The translations under genes and the position numbers were made by a program. DNA of 64,000 bases from assembly GCA_019359725.1 (NCBI GenBank), contig JAHHGR010000015.1, positions 1 to 64,000 of the forward strand, in the 5' to 3' direction. Positions 26,233 to 34,753 of the stretch are shown here, one piece after another. The notes beneath the pieces are model-generated. The model saw nothing but the letters and a program-made list of their open reading frames with translations, had not been told where the DNA came from and did no database searches. Position 1 is the stretch's first letter, and every line of letters starts with the position of its first letter. The DNA comes from Aphanocapsa lilacina HA4352-LM1 (GTDB taxonomy: Bacteria; Cyanobacteriota; Cyanobacteriia; Gloeobacterales; Gloeobacteraceae).

Positions 26233-26642
26233 ACTACCTTCTCGATACCAACGCTGTGATCGCAGTGATCAAAAATGCCCCGCCCGGCGTCCGAACTCGA
26301 CTACGAGAAGTTCTTGCGGCGGAAGCTTCGGTGGCAATTTCCACGATTGCCTTGTTCGAGCTTTGGTATGGCGTAGCCAAGAGTGCGCGGCGCAAAGAAA
26401 ATACCGAACGCCTGCGCGCCTCTCTATCCGGCAGTGTGGAAGTGTTCGCCTTTGAGGAGGAGGATGCTGTCCGTGCGGGCGAATTGCGCGCTGTATTGCA
26501 CGCGGCCGGCACCCCTATCGGTCCTTATGACCTGCTGATGGCTGCCCAGGCACAGCGGCACGGCGCAACACTTGTAACCGCCAACGTTGCGGAGTTTGCC
26601 CGCGTACCCGGTCTAATCTGGGAGGATTGGACCGGCACCTGA
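26229..26642 (+). CDS. vapC: VapC-type PIN-domain ribonuclease toxin
   Basis: This 137-residue PIN-domain protein has the four-acid pattern: Asp in MNYLLDTNAVIAVIK, Glu in ISTIALFELWYGVAKS, Asp in GPYDLLMAAQA and the final TANVAEFARVPGL. VapC toxins cleave tRNA or rRNA with Mg2+. GTG start at 26229 overlaps the vapB stop (GTGA), giving translational coupling. All catalytic positions look present, so the toxin should be active. Confidence 0.93.
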   Translation: MNYLLDTNAVIAVIKNAPPGVRTRLREVLAAEASVAISTIALFELWYGVAKSARRKENTERLRASLSGSVEVFAFEEEDAVRAGELRAVLHAAGTPIGPYDLLMAAQAQRHGATLVTANVAEFARVPGLIWEDWTGT

Positions 26643-26648
26643 TCGATC

Positions 26649-27563
26649 TCAGCGCTTCGCCTGACTGGCCCAATCCTGGGGCACCAAGAATACTTCGTAC
26701 AGTTCGGCCTCCGCTGTACCGGGATCGGGGCGATAATTGTACTCCCAGCGCACCAGCGGTGGCATCGACATTAAGATCGATTCGATCCGGCCGTTGGTCT
26801 GCAGACCGAAGATGGTGCCGCGGTCCCAGACGAGGTTGAATTCGACATAACGTCCGCGGCGGTAGAGCTGAAAATTTCGCTCGCGCTCTGCGTAGGGCAG
26901 GTTGTGGCGCCGCTCGACAATCGGCAGGTAGGCGGGCAAAAAGGCGTTGCCGCAGGACTGAGCAAAGGCAAAGATTTTCTCCCAATCGCCCTGCACGTAA
27001 TCGAAAAAGATCCCCCCCACCCCGCGCGGCTCCTGGCGGTGCTTGAGATAAAAGTACTCGTCGCACCACTTTTTGAAGCGCGGATAGTACTCGGGGTCGT
27101 GGGCGTCGCAGGCGGCCTTGAGGGTGGCGTGAAAGTAGGCCGCATCCTCAGCGAAGCCGTAGTAGGGCGTCAGATCCGCACCGCCCCCGAACCACCAGAC
27201 CGGTCCCGCCTCGAAGTAGCGGTAGTTGAGATGCACCGTCGGGACGTAGGGATTGCGCGGGTGAAGCACCATCGAGGTACCGGTCACATAAAAAGGGTGC
27301 CCTTCGGCCTCCGGGCGCTGTTGGAGGATCGAGGGGGGCAGGTGGGAGCCGTGCACTTCCGAAAAACCGATCCCAGCGCGCTCGAAGACGCGGCCCTCGG
27401 TGAGTATCCGCGAGCGGCCCCCGCCCCCTTCCTCGCGCTCCCAGAGATCTTCAACAAAGCGCCCCTCGCCGTCGACCGCTTCAAGGCGGCTGGTGATGCT
27501 GTCCTGGAGCGACTGCATGAAGGCGCGCACGCGGGCGCGGCGATCGGTCACAACGGCGGTCAT
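26649..27563 (-). CDS. hemF: Oxygen-dependent coproporphyrinogen III oxidase
   Basis: HemF converts coproporphyrinogen III to protoporphyrinogen IX using O2, feeding heme and chlorophyll synthesis. The 304-residue protein has [20 protein letters not shown], the HemF signature, plus [30 protein letters not shown] and the C-terminal [23 protein letters not shown] 27563 overlaps the hemE stop (ATGA), so the two enzymes acting in succession are translationally coupled. The longer track ORF is spurious. Confidence 0.97.
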   Translation of the reverse strand: MTAVVTDRRARVRAFMQSLQDSITSRLEAVDGEGRFVEDLWEREEGGGGRSRILTEGRVFERAGIGFSEVHGSHLPPSILQQRPEAEGHPFYVTGTSMVLHPRNPYVPTVHLNYRYFEAGPVWWFGGGADLTPYYGFAEDAAYFHATLKAACDAHDPEYYPRFKKWCDEYFYLKHRQEPRGVGGIFFDYVQGDWEKIFAFAQSCGNAFLPAYLPIVERRHNLPYAERERNFQLYRRGRYVEFNLVWDRGTIFGLQTNGRIESILMSMPPLVRWEYNYRPDPGTAEAELYEVFLVPQDWASQAKR

Positions 27564-28603
27564 CGGGCGCTCACCGGGGCGAGGGATTTGACGGTCTCGA
27601 AGAAAAATCGGGCGTTCTCTTCGGGTGTCGAAGGCAGAATGCCGTGGCCCAGGTTCATGATGTGACCGGTGGGACCGGCTTTCTGGGTGATATCGAGAAT
27701 GCGGGAGCGAATCTGGGCTTGATCTCCCAACAGCACGCACGGGTCGAGGTTGCCCTGAACCGCCATATCCGGTCCCAGGATCGCCCGGGCCTCGGCCATG
27801 TCCACCGTCCAGTCCAGGCTCATCACATCGACACTGCTCTCGCCGACGTGCCGCAGCAGCCCGGCGGAGTGGTTGATGTACAGAATCAACGGTGTCTCGG
27901 GGTGCACCTGGCGCACCTGCTCGACGATGCGCCGCTCGTAAGGCAGCGCAAACGCCCGATAATCGGCGGGGTTAAGTTGCCCCGCCCAGGTGTCGAACAG
28001 CTGCACCGCCTGTGCTCCCGAGTCGATCTGAAAGATCACATAGCGGGCGATCGCATCGGCGAACTTGGCCAGCAGCGCGTGCAGCAAGTCCGGCTCGCTG
28101 AAGGCCATCTGCTTGATGAGGGCATAATCTTTGGAGCTTTTGCCTTCCACCGCATAGGCAGCCAGCGTCCAGGGCGCCCCCACAAACCCGAGCACCGTCG
28201 CCGCCTCCCCCACCTCGCGGCGCAGCGTCTGCAAGATCGTGCGCACAAAAGCCAGCGACGCCTCCGGATCGAGGGGCCGCACCGCCTCGACCTGCTCGCG
28301 GGTGCGAATCGGCGGATCGATCACCGGGCCACGGCTTTCCACCAGCTCGAAAGGAATGCCCATGCCATCGAAGGGCGTGAGGATATCGGAGAACATGATC
28401 ACCCCATCGGGCCTGAAGGCCCGAAAAGGTTGCAGCGAAATCTCCACAGCCAGTTCCGGATTTTCGCAGCGCTCTTTAAAGCCGTATTTGTCGCGCAGGG
28501 CGCGGTATTCGGCCATATAGCGGCCCGCCTGGCGCATCATCCAGACCGGAGGCCGGGCTACGGGTTTACCGCGGGCGGCGTCGAGCAACAGCGATTGGGT
28601 CAC
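27560..28603 (-). CDS. hemE: Uroporphyrinogen decarboxylase
   Basis: HemE removes four carboxyl groups from uroporphyrinogen III to make coproporphyrinogen III, the substrate of the next gene's product. The 347-residue protein carries both family signatures: [20 protein letters not shown] near the N terminus and [20 protein letters not shown]. It also has [11 protein letters not shown] and the C-terminal [20 protein letters not shown]. It forms an operon with hemF, with a 4-nt overlap. Confidence 0.98.
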   Translation of the reverse strand: MTQSLLLDAARGKPVARPPVWMMRQAGRYMAEYRALRDKYGFKERCENPELAVEISLQPFRAFRPDGVIMFSDILTPFDGMGIPFELVESRGPVIDPPIRTREQVEAVRPLDPEASLAFVRTILQTLRREVGEAATVLGFVGAPWTLAAYAVEGKSSKDYALIKQMAFSEPDLLHALLAKFADAIARYVIFQIDSGAQAVQLFDTWAGQLNPADYRAFALPYERRIVEQVRQVHPETPLILYINHSAGLLRHVGESSVDVMSLDWTVDMAEARAILGPDMAVQGNLDPCVLLGDQAQIRSRILDITQKAGPTGHIMNLGHGILPSTPEENARFFFETVKSLAPVSAR

Positions 28604-28674
28604 AGCCGGTTCATCCTCTCATCGATTCGCGCCACCGATTATAGCCCCCACCCTGATCCCACCCACAGCATCAA

Positions 28675-28704
28675 GCGGGAGGGCGAGGCAACGAGCCCTC
28701 CCGC
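28675..28704 (-). terminator. Perfect 10-bp hairpin between glgP and hemE
   Basis: GCGGGAGGGC and GCCCTCCCGC pair perfectly around a 10-nt loop. The element lies 43 bp past the glucan phosphorylase stop and about 70 bp before the hemE start. No U-run follows. Together with the adjacent C5TT/AAG5 palindrome it probably separates the two transcription units. Confidence 0.55.
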
Positions 28705-28720
28705 AAACTGCCCAACCACC

Positions 28721-28737
28721 CCCCCTTTCCAAGGGGG
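28721..28737. repeat. Short palindromic C5TT-N3-AAG5 repeat element
   Basis: CCCCCTT-TCC-AAGGGGG is a perfect 7-bp stem with 3-nt loop, 10 bp from the glgP stop. It has the same design and the same position relative to a stop codon as the element at 5780-5798, suggesting one dispersed repeat family. Confidence 0.55.
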
Positions 28738-28746
28738 CAGAGGGGA

Positions 28747-30699
28747 TCAAACCCCCACCAATGCCGGCAGCCGATAGATCATCTCGGCATACTGCGAGAC
28801 CATGCGGTGGGTGTTGAAGAAGGCGGCGGTGGCGACGGCGGCCTTCATGCGGACGGTCCAGTCGGCGGGGCGGTTGTAGAACTCATCGAGAATCTGCTCG
28901 GAGAGCAACTGGGCGATGCTCGCCGCATCGAATTCATCCTCGTCCTCGATGCCGTCGACGTAGTCTTCGCCCACGGCCCAGCCGTTCTTGCCGTTGTAGC
29001 CTTCCACCCACCAGCCATCCAGCACCGAGAGGTTGGGGATGCCGTTGAGGCTCGCCTTCATGCCACTGGTGCCGCTTGCCTCCAGGGGACGGCGGGGGGT
29101 ATTCATCCAGATGTCGACGCCTGCGACTAGCTTGCGCGCCACCGACATGTCGTAGTTCTCGACGAACACCAGCCGGATGCGCCGCTCCTCCATCAAGTCG
29201 TGGATCTTCTGGATGTACTCTTTGCCGCCGTTGTCGCGGGGGTGGGATTTGCCCGCGAAGACCAGCTGGATGCGGTCGCCCACCTCCGGCGGCAGCTTGT
29301 CGATGGCGCGCACAATCAAATCGCCGCGCTTGTAGGTGGCAAAGCGGCGGGCAAAGCCGATGGTGAGCAGACCCTCTTCAAAGTCGACGCCGTGGGCGCG
29401 CTCGTTGATGAACTGGACCAACCGGGCTTTCGCCTGGGCGTGGGCAGCGCGCAGCGCTTCGCCGTCGAGGTTGTCCGCCTCGGAGAGTAGAGTCGGGTCT
29501 TCGCGCCAGCCGGGGATTGCAGCGTCGAGTAGACGGGTCACTTCGGGGCTGGCCCAGGTGAGGTGGTGGATGCCGTTGGTAACGTGGGTGATCTGGCGGT
29601 ACGGAAACATCCGCTGGGAGACTTCCTGGTGCCTGAGGGCGACGGCGTTGGCGGTGCCGCTCAAGTTCAGGGCCAGTTCGGTCATCGAGAAGCGGCCCCG
29701 GCCTCCCAATACCAGCAAGTCGAACTGCGAAATGCCCAGTTCGTCGTGGCGATAGGGTTCGAGCACCTTCAGTAACAGTTCGTGCGAAAAAGCGTCGTGG
29801 CCCGCCGGCACCGGCGTGTGGGTGGTGAACACGCAGGCGTGGGCGATCTCGGCGCGGGCCAGCACGTAGTTGGACCCGGCCTGCATGCGCTGACGAATCA
29901 GTTCGAGGGTCAAAAAGGCCGCGTGCCCCTCGTTCATGTGGAAAATGTCGATGTCGAGCCCCAGGGCGTCCAGCAAGCGTACCCCGCCGATGCCCAGCAG
30001 CACTTCCTGTTTGATGCGGGTGTCCTGGTCGCCACCGTAGAGGTGACCGGTGATCCAGCGGTCAATCTCGCCGTTTTGCTCGACGTTGGTGTCGAGCAGA
30101 TAAAGCGGCGTGCGGCCCACCTGGGCGAGCCAGGCGCGGGCATAGACCTGCCGGTCTTCGATCGGGATGGTGACCTGCAGTGGGTTGCCGTCGCCGTCGC
30201 ACACCAGGCTCATGCAGGTCAGATCCATGATCTGATCGACGTAGCGCTCGATTTGCCAACCTTCGGGGCTCAGTTGCTGGTTGAAATAACCCTGCCGGTA
30301 CATCAGGCCCACGGCCACCAGGGGCAAGTTGAGGTCGCTTGCCGATTTGACGTGGTCGCCTGCCAGCACGCCAAGACCGCCGGAATAGATAGGCAGCGTT
30401 TCGTGGACGCCAAACTCGGCGCTGAAGTAGGCGATGCGCCGCTCACCGGCGGCAGCGAGGTACTCGCGCTGGAAGTCGACCGCCTGTTTGAGGCGGGCCA
30501 TAAACAGCGGATCGTCGCCCAAAGCTTCACTCTGGGCCGGACTTAACTCGGCAACCGCGACGTTCGGATGACCTTTGTAGGTGGGCAACGCCTCGAAAAC
30601 CTGCTGGAGCCGGTCCTGCCAGACCCAGAGGTAGTTGGTGATCAATTCGCGCAGAAGCGTACGCACCTGCAATACTTTACTACTTACTTCCGTGTTCAT
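28747..30699 (-). CDS. glgP: Alpha-glucan phosphorylase (short GT35 type)
   Basis: This enzyme releases glucose-1-phosphate from glycogen. The 650-residue protein is of the short alpha-glucan phosphorylase type. It has IAYFSAEFGVHETLPIYSGG LG near residue 100, FHMNEGHAAF, ACVFTTHTPVPAGHDAF, ITHVTNGIHHLTWASPE, the phosphate site IGFARRFATYKRG, and the PLP-region NTPRRPLEASGTSGMKASLN with its lysine. ATG 30699 is used; the track ORF starts 29 codons earlier in non-conserved sequence. It appears monocistronic. Confidence 0.93.
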   Translation of the reverse strand: MNTEVSSKVLQVRTLLRELITNYLWVWQDRLQQVFEALPTYKGHPNVAVAELSPAQSEALGDDPLFMARLKQAVDFQREYLAAAGERRIAYFSAEFGVHETLPIYSGGLGVLAGDHVKSASDLNLPLVAVGLMYRQGYFNQQLSPEGWQIERYVDQIMDLTCMSLVCDGDGNPLQVTIPIEDRQVYARAWLAQVGRTPLYLLDTNVEQNGEIDRWITGHLYGGDQDTRIKQEVLLGIGGVRLLDALGLDIDIFHMNEGHAAFLTLELIRQRMQAGSNYVLARAEIAHACVFTTHTPVPAGHDAFSHELLLKVLEPYRHDELGISQFDLLVLGGRGRFSMTELALNLSGTANAVALRHQEVSQRMFPYRQITHVTNGIHHLTWASPEVTRLLDAAIPGWREDPTLLSEADNLDGEALRAAHAQAKARLVQFINERAHGVDFEEGLLTIGFARRFATYKRGDLIVRAIDKLPPEVGDRIQLVFAGKSHPRDNGGKEYIQKIHDLMEERRIRLVFVENYDMSVARKLVAGVDIWMNTPRRPLEASGTSGMKASLNGIPNLSVLDGWWVEGYNGKNGWAVGEDYVDGIEDEDEFDAASIAQLLSEQILDEFYNRPADWTVRMKAAVATAAFFNTHRMVSQYAEMIYRLPALVGV

Positions 30700-30845
30700 A
30701 GTCCCGTGCCTTTCCCGCCATTGGCATTGCTGCAGCAAGACGCTCTGATCGGCTGCAATTGTTCTATCGAATGCTGTCGTCTCCAAAAAGCGTCCAACGT
30801 GTCAAACGCATAGAGCGCATACGTCTGATACCTCCGGCTGCGGAG

Positions 30846-30876
30846 ATTATATTCCTTAATTGGCGCGATTGGCCAA
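30846..30876 (-). promoter_or_regulatory. Possible glgP promoter
   Basis: On the minus strand a perfect TATAAT (30851-30846) is preceded by TTGGCC (30876-30871) at a 19-bp spacing. This gives a leader of about 140 nt before the glgP ATG. The -10 is strong, the -35 and spacing weak. Confidence 0.4.
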
Positions 30877-31097
30877 CGAATATGCAAAGGCTAGGCGACC
30901 CCGCAGCAAAGCGCTTCGCAGGGGCCTAAGGACGCATCTGGCCCATAGCGGGCGATCCCGCAATTTTGCCCGGCCATATTGCCTGTGCACTCCCAACAAA
31001 GATTGAAGGTGCAATAGCAGTTTTTAATCGATCAGGAGATGGTGTCGGCCGGGTTTGTCATTTAGTTTGAACTAATAATTGCAGCTATAAATTTAGG
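30877..31097. other. Intergenic stretch with no recognised gene
   Basis: No ORF or RNA gene is recognised between the glgP promoter region and the end of the secretion-like operon. The short inverted repeat TTAGTTTGAACTAA near 31062-31075 lies about 20-35 bp past the last pilin-like gene and might contribute to its termination, but the loop is too small for a normal hairpin. Confidence 0.35.
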
Positions 31098-31568
31098 CTA
31101 CTGAGGGATCCGCATCTCGGGGAAGTCTCTAACGAACACACCCATATCGCTGCCGAGCGGGTAGCTCCAACCCGGTTCGCAGCGGCCGACCACCATCGAG
31201 ACGCGCCGGAAATGATCCGGGTAGCGGCCAGGATCGCACACGTATACCCAGGGTGCTTTGATCACCGGCCAGAACATCGCTTTGCCTTCGTTGAGCACCC
31301 CGGGCACTGGTACCGTCTCCGGCGTGCCGTCTCCAGTGCAATCGACGGCAAGGTTGGCTTGATTCCAGCAGGTGGTGGTGCCCGAGCGGTTGAACGTCGC
31401 CACCTGGGATCGCCAGTGGGCCAATAGTTCGACCCCCTGGGCGGTCGCTTCGACGTTGGCATCGCGAATGACGCCTACGGTGGTGGTTGCGGCCACCGCC
31501 CCTAAGATCGACAGCGCCGCGAGGGCAATCACCATCTCGAAGAGCGTAAAGCCGTGGGAACTTCTCAA
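31098..31568 (-). CDS. Prepilin-like protein (pseudopilin 2)
   Basis: This 156-residue protein has a class III prepilin signal: a short basic leader MRSSHG, then FTLFEMVIALAALSILGAVA with Glu at +5 after the Gly cleavage site. The globular domain (CWNQANLAVDCTGDG, MFWPVIKAPWVYVCDPGRYP) has four cysteines and could form two disulfides. No prepilin peptidase is visible in the window, so one encoded elsewhere must process it. It is the last gene of the operon; its ATG overlaps the preceding stop (ATGA). It resembles a GspH-type minor pseudopilin in position only. Confidence 0.85.
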   Translation of the reverse strand: MRSSHGFTLFEMVIALAALSILGAVAATTTVGVIRDANVEATAQGVELLAHWRSQVATFNRSGTTTCWNQANLAVDCTGDGTPETVPVPGVLNEGKAMFWPVIKAPWVYVCDPGRYPDHFRRVSMVVGRCEPGWSYPLGSDMGVFVRDFPEMRIPQ

Positions 31569-32071
31569 GGTGAGCCTCCTTGGGGAGTGCGGGTCAAAAA
31601 GAGGATAGCCACCCGCAACTGCACCTTGCCCGCCTCGGTGGAGTCGAACTCGTAGGAACGCAAGGAGACACTGCCGCGGCTGCGGGTGTGCAGCCCGTCC
31701 AGATCGGCCAGAAAATTCCAGATACTGCTCTCGCTACCGACGGTACTTGCGGTGCAAAGCAGCTCGCCCGCCTTAGGTTGACGGTGAAACTGCACCGCGA
31801 GCACCAGCGATTCACGCGCGGCAAGGCGGGTGAGCAGCTGCAGCGCCTGGACTTGGCTGTTGAGCTTGAGCGCCTCCAACTGGCTTGTCTGGCGGCGCAA
31901 CCGGCTAAGGCGCTGTTGCAGCCCGACGGCACTGAGGCCCGCATCTTGGGCAAGGGTCTGCTCTTCGCGGACGGCATGGTCGATCTGTACGTAGAAGTAG
32001 CTGCTGAGCAGCAGGGCGAACGCACCGCTTGCCAGCGACAGCCAGCCGACCCAGCGGTAGAGTTCAGGAAT
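31565..32071 (-). CDS. GspM/PilO-like bitopic inner-membrane protein
   Basis: About 168 residues. One N-terminal TM helix (WLSLASGAFALLLSSYFYVQ) is followed by a coiled coil (GLQQRLSRLRRQTSQLEALK) and a beta/alpha periplasmic domain (LVLAVQFHRQPKAGELLCTA ... GSVSLRSYEFDSTEAGKVQL). This is the layout of GspM and PilO. No ATG/GTG/TTG occurs where the TM begins. The nearest option is ATT at 32071, overlapping the upstream stop by 8 nt. The ORF track extends 75 codons into sequence that belongs to the previous gene in another frame. The start is therefore uncertain; the role rests on topology and position. Confidence 0.7.
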   Translation of the reverse strand: MPELYRWVGWLSLASGAFALLLSSYFYVQIDHAVREEQTLAQDAGLSAVGLQQRLSRLRRQTSQLEALKLNSQVQALQLLTRLAARESLVLAVQFHRQPKAGELLCTASTVGSESSIWNFLADLDGLHTRSRGSVSLRSYEFDSTEAGKVQLRVAILFLTRTPQGGSP

Positions 32072-33110
32072 CCTTAGGCCGCTGCTGGGTCTGGAGGCGG
32101 TTGGCGAGGTCGATTTCGATGGGGATAGAAACCTGGTCACGGGTGCGGACCCCAAAATGAAGGTCGCCAAGCTTGCCGAGGTGCTCGAATTTGCCCAGCG
32201 ACTGCAGCACAGCGATTGGGCTGCCGACGACGGTGAGTTGGAGTTTGCGCCGCTCGGTGAGGATAACCTTTTGGAGGTAGGCACCTTCACCGACATGACG
32301 TCTTAGCAAACCGGCCAGCCGGGTGCTAGGAATGTGCCCGGAGCGAGCACGGCTAAATTCGCTCTCCAGGCCGGAGTGGCGGGTTTTGCTCGCTTTTAGC
32401 TGCGCCTTAAGCGGGGTCAGCTCCGGCTGCAACAGGCCCGGCCCATAGGTGGCCAGGGCTTGCCGGATCTGCCACCATTGCCCGGCACTCCAGCCCCACA
32501 GGCCGATTCCCGCGAGGGCAAGCGCCAGGGTCTGCTGGCGGGCGCTCAGCAGCACCAGCGGCAGCGCCCGCTTGCGACTGGTGCCCGCCTCCAACAGGGC
32601 CGCGAGCGTGACCGGATGGCCGGCGAGCGGAATGACCAAGGCTCCTAGTTTGGAGTCTTCCCCTTCCGGAAAGCGGCGAATGCCCAGGTAATACACCGGC
32701 TCGCCGTCGTCGGTGCTCAGTAACTCCACGGCCCGTGCCAGGCTGCCGGCGCTGCGCGAGCGCAGGGCGGCCAGTCGTTCGATACCGCCGTCGCCGATGC
32801 GGGCTACCTCGACGTAGGCCTCCTGGGCTGTGGACAGATCGACAATCGCCACGAAGGGCGGCAGCCGCCGCACCTTACGGACCACCGCCCGCAGCGCGGC
32901 AAGCATCAGCGGGTAGGCAAATTCCGGACCTTTAACCGGCGGGCGGGCCGCCTGCCAACGGATGTCGACCGGCCCCACCGCGTCGGGGCGCCAGGAGCCC
33001 GGCGGCTCCGGCGCCTCCGCCGGGGGTGTCTCCCACTGGGAGGTCGCCAGGTAACAGGCGGCTCCGAACCGACAGCCGACGACGTCTTCCTCGGTGCGCA
33101 GCAGTTGCAT
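32064..33110 (-). CDS. GspL/PilN-like protein with cytoplasmic domain
   Basis: This 348-residue protein has a soluble N-terminal domain of about 170 residues (MQLLRTEEDVVGCRFGAACY; PFVAIVDLSTAQEAYVEV), one TM helix (QTLALALAGIGLWGWSAG), a coiled linker, and a C-terminal ferredoxin-like domain (LQKVILTERRKLQLTVVGSP; IAVLQSLGKFEHLGKLGDLH). This is the GspL plan, or a PilM-PilN fusion. In type II systems GspL couples the cytoplasmic ATPase to the membrane platform. It starts 5 bp after the pilin 1 stop. No ATPase motif is seen in the N-terminal domain. Confidence 0.72.
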   Translation of the reverse strand: MQLLRTEEDVVGCRFGAACYLATSQWETPPAEAPEPPGSWRPDAVGPVDIRWQAARPPVKGPEFAYPLMLAALRAVVRKVRRLPPFVAIVDLSTAQEAYVEVARIGDGGIERLAALRSRSAGSLARAVELLSTDDGEPVYYLGIRRFPEGEDSKLGALVIPLAGHPVTLAALLEAGTSRKRALPLVLLSARQQTLALALAGIGLWGWSAGQWWQIRQALATYGPGLLQPELTPLKAQLKASKTRHSGLESEFSRARSGHIPSTRLAGLLRRHVGEGAYLQKVILTERRKLQLTVVGSPIAVLQSLGKFEHLGKLGDLHFGVRTRDQVSIPIEIDLANRLQTQQRPKDS

Positions 33111-33115
33111 GGCAC

Positions 33116-33631
33116 TTAGAGCGCCGCTGTAAAGGGCGAGGTGCCGACGCCGCCGGTCTGGCTGACCACCGGGTAGGCTCCCTCCCCGAAACCGGTGCCG
33201 CTCACCGAAGAGGCGGAGCAGGTGTTGGTGGCGCTCGCCTGCCCGAGGGCCGCCGCCGCCCGGTTTTTGATGTTGCCGGGGACTTTGTTGTCGGGGTTGC
33301 ACAGGTCGGTGAGCGAAATTTGCATCGGCAAGGGCCGGAAGTTGGTGCCCAGAACCGGTTTGAGAATTTCGATATTTGCTGCGTCCTCCGGACCGCTCAG
33401 GGCATTGAAAGCACCGATGGAGGTGGTGTCGCCGCGGGCGACCACCGAGTCTCGCCATTGCATCATCTTTTCGAGGGCGGCGACGGTCGCTTCTGCCTTC
33501 GAATCGCTGCTCAGGCTGCTCAAGGTAAAAAATGAGGCCAGGGCCAGGAAAATCAGCACGATCATCGCGATGGTCAGTTCGATGACCGTGACACCGCGGC
33601 GGTTGCGCTTGCGGACGTTCAGCTGAGACAT
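33116..33631 (-). CDS. Prepilin-like protein (pseudopilin 1)
   Basis: This 171-residue protein carries a prepilin signal: basic leader MSQLNVRKRNRRG, cleavage after Gly, then VTVIELTIAMIVLIFLALAS with Glu at +5. The globular part (IGAFNALSGPEDAANIEILK, ISLTDLCNPDNKVPG, ATNTCSASS) has two cysteines and lacks the calcium-loop motif of classical GspG. It occupies the GspG position directly after the GspF-like gene, so it is the best candidate for the major pseudopilin. Confidence 0.85.
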   Translation of the reverse strand: MSQLNVRKRNRRGVTVIELTIAMIVLIFLALASFFTLSSLSSDSKAEATVAALEKMMQWRDSVVARGDTTSIGAFNALSGPEDAANIEILKPVLGTNFRPLPMQISLTDLCNPDNKVPGNIKNRAAAALGQASATNTCSASSVSGTGFGEGAYPVVSQTGGVGTSPFTAAL

Positions 33632-33658
33632 GGTGGAATCCTCCCTTGTTGGGTAACG

Positions 33659-34753
33659 TCACTGGAGTTTGGGCAGCACAACCGAGAACTGGATAATAAA
33701 AGCTTCCAGAAATACGACTGTCGCTGCGATGGGCAGATAACCCAGGCCCTCAAAGATCAAAGCGGTGGTGCCGGCCCCCCGCAAAGTCTGGTCGACCAGG
33801 GCTTCGCGCCGCGCCTCGATAGCCCCGATGCGGGTCTGGGGTTCCATCGATTCGAGGGTGGCAAGAAAGGCGCGCATCTCCGGGCGGATGCGCTCCAGGC
33901 ACAGGCCGCGCCGCAAAAAAGAGCGCACGGTGTTGCCTTCGATCTGCATGTGGCGGCCGATCCCGGCCAGCGAAGCGCTCAGATAGAAGCCGGCCACCCC
34001 CGCCGCCCGCTCGAGGCTGTCGCCGAAGAGCACCCCGGATTTCAACAGCACCTGCAAAGCCCCCAAAAAGCTCAGCCAGCGCAGGTCGAGGAGCACCTGC
34101 AAACTCGAAAGGCGGGCGGAGAGCGCTTCGAGTTGGTGCAGTACGCGCGGCTGTTTGAGCCCCCACACTCCGCCGACGAGCAATCCCGCCTGCAGGAGCA
34201 CCCACAGCCAGGGCCAGTCGTGGATGAAGCGGACGATGTCCGCCTGCAGGGCAAAGATGGCGTACTGAGAAAGATCCCGCCCTTCGATTTCCTTGAGGAT
34301 GGTGCCCAGTTGGGTGGCGCTCACCCCCACCAGGACCGCCTGCGAGAGCAGAAAAATAAATAGGATGCGCCGGAGTGGGCCGAAGACTTTGCCGCTCAAT
34401 TCGACCTCGACGCGCAGCGAGCGCTCGAGTACCGGTACGATGCCGTCGAGTTGACCGCGCAACTCCGCCTCGCGCACGCAGCCGGTGAGCATCGCCGGAA
34501 AACGCTTCGGAAAGCTCTGCATCGCCCGGGAGACAAACACTTCCGAGCCCTCGCGGGCGTAGCGGAACATCAACTGGGCGACCTCCAGCCAGGCGGGATC
34601 GTTTTTGGCCTGGCCGATCTCCACCAGTACCCGGCAGCGGTCAATGGGCTTGCCCAGGGCCGCGTTCCAGAGGTATTGCTGCAATAAGTCCAGCGTTTTT
34701 TGCCGATTCCAGGTTTTGATTTCGAAGCGGCGCCAGGAGGATGCAGCAGTCAT
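33659..34753 (-). CDS. GspF/PilC-like inner-membrane platform protein
   Basis: This 364-residue protein has two GspF repeats. Each has a helical cytoplasmic domain followed by a TM segment: LRRILFIFLLSQAVLVGVSA, WPWLWVLLQAGLLVGGVWGL and a final LGYLPIAATVVFLEAFIIQF. The second repeat contains LDLRWLSFLGALQVLLKSGV and RAFLATLESMEPQTRIGAIE. Such proteins form the central membrane platform of type II secretion and type IV pili. ATG 34753 overlaps the ATPase stop (ATGA). Confidence 0.85.
   Translation of the reverse strand: MTAASSWRRFEIKTWNRQKTLDLLQQYLWNAALGKPIDRCRVLVEIGQAKNDPAWLEVAQLMFRYAREGSEVFVSRAMQSFPKRFPAMLTGCVREAELRGQLDGIVPVLERSLRVEVELSGKVFGPLRRILFIFLLSQAVLVGVSATQLGTILKEIEGRDLSQYAIFALQADIVRFIHDWPWLWVLLQAGLLVGGVWGLKQPRVLHQLEALSARLSSLQVLLDLRWLSFLGALQVLLKSGVLFGDSLERAAGVAGFYLSASLAGIGRHMQIEGNTVRSFLRRGLCLERIRPEMRAFLATLESMEPQTRIGAIEARREALVDQTLRGAGTTALIFEGLGYLPIAATVVFLEAFIIQFSVVLPKLQ

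Noticed and set aside
30877-31097. Possible tRNA or small RNA before the operon end
   Set aside because: I checked for a cloverleaf and a CCA-like end and found none. Only short imperfect repeats are present.
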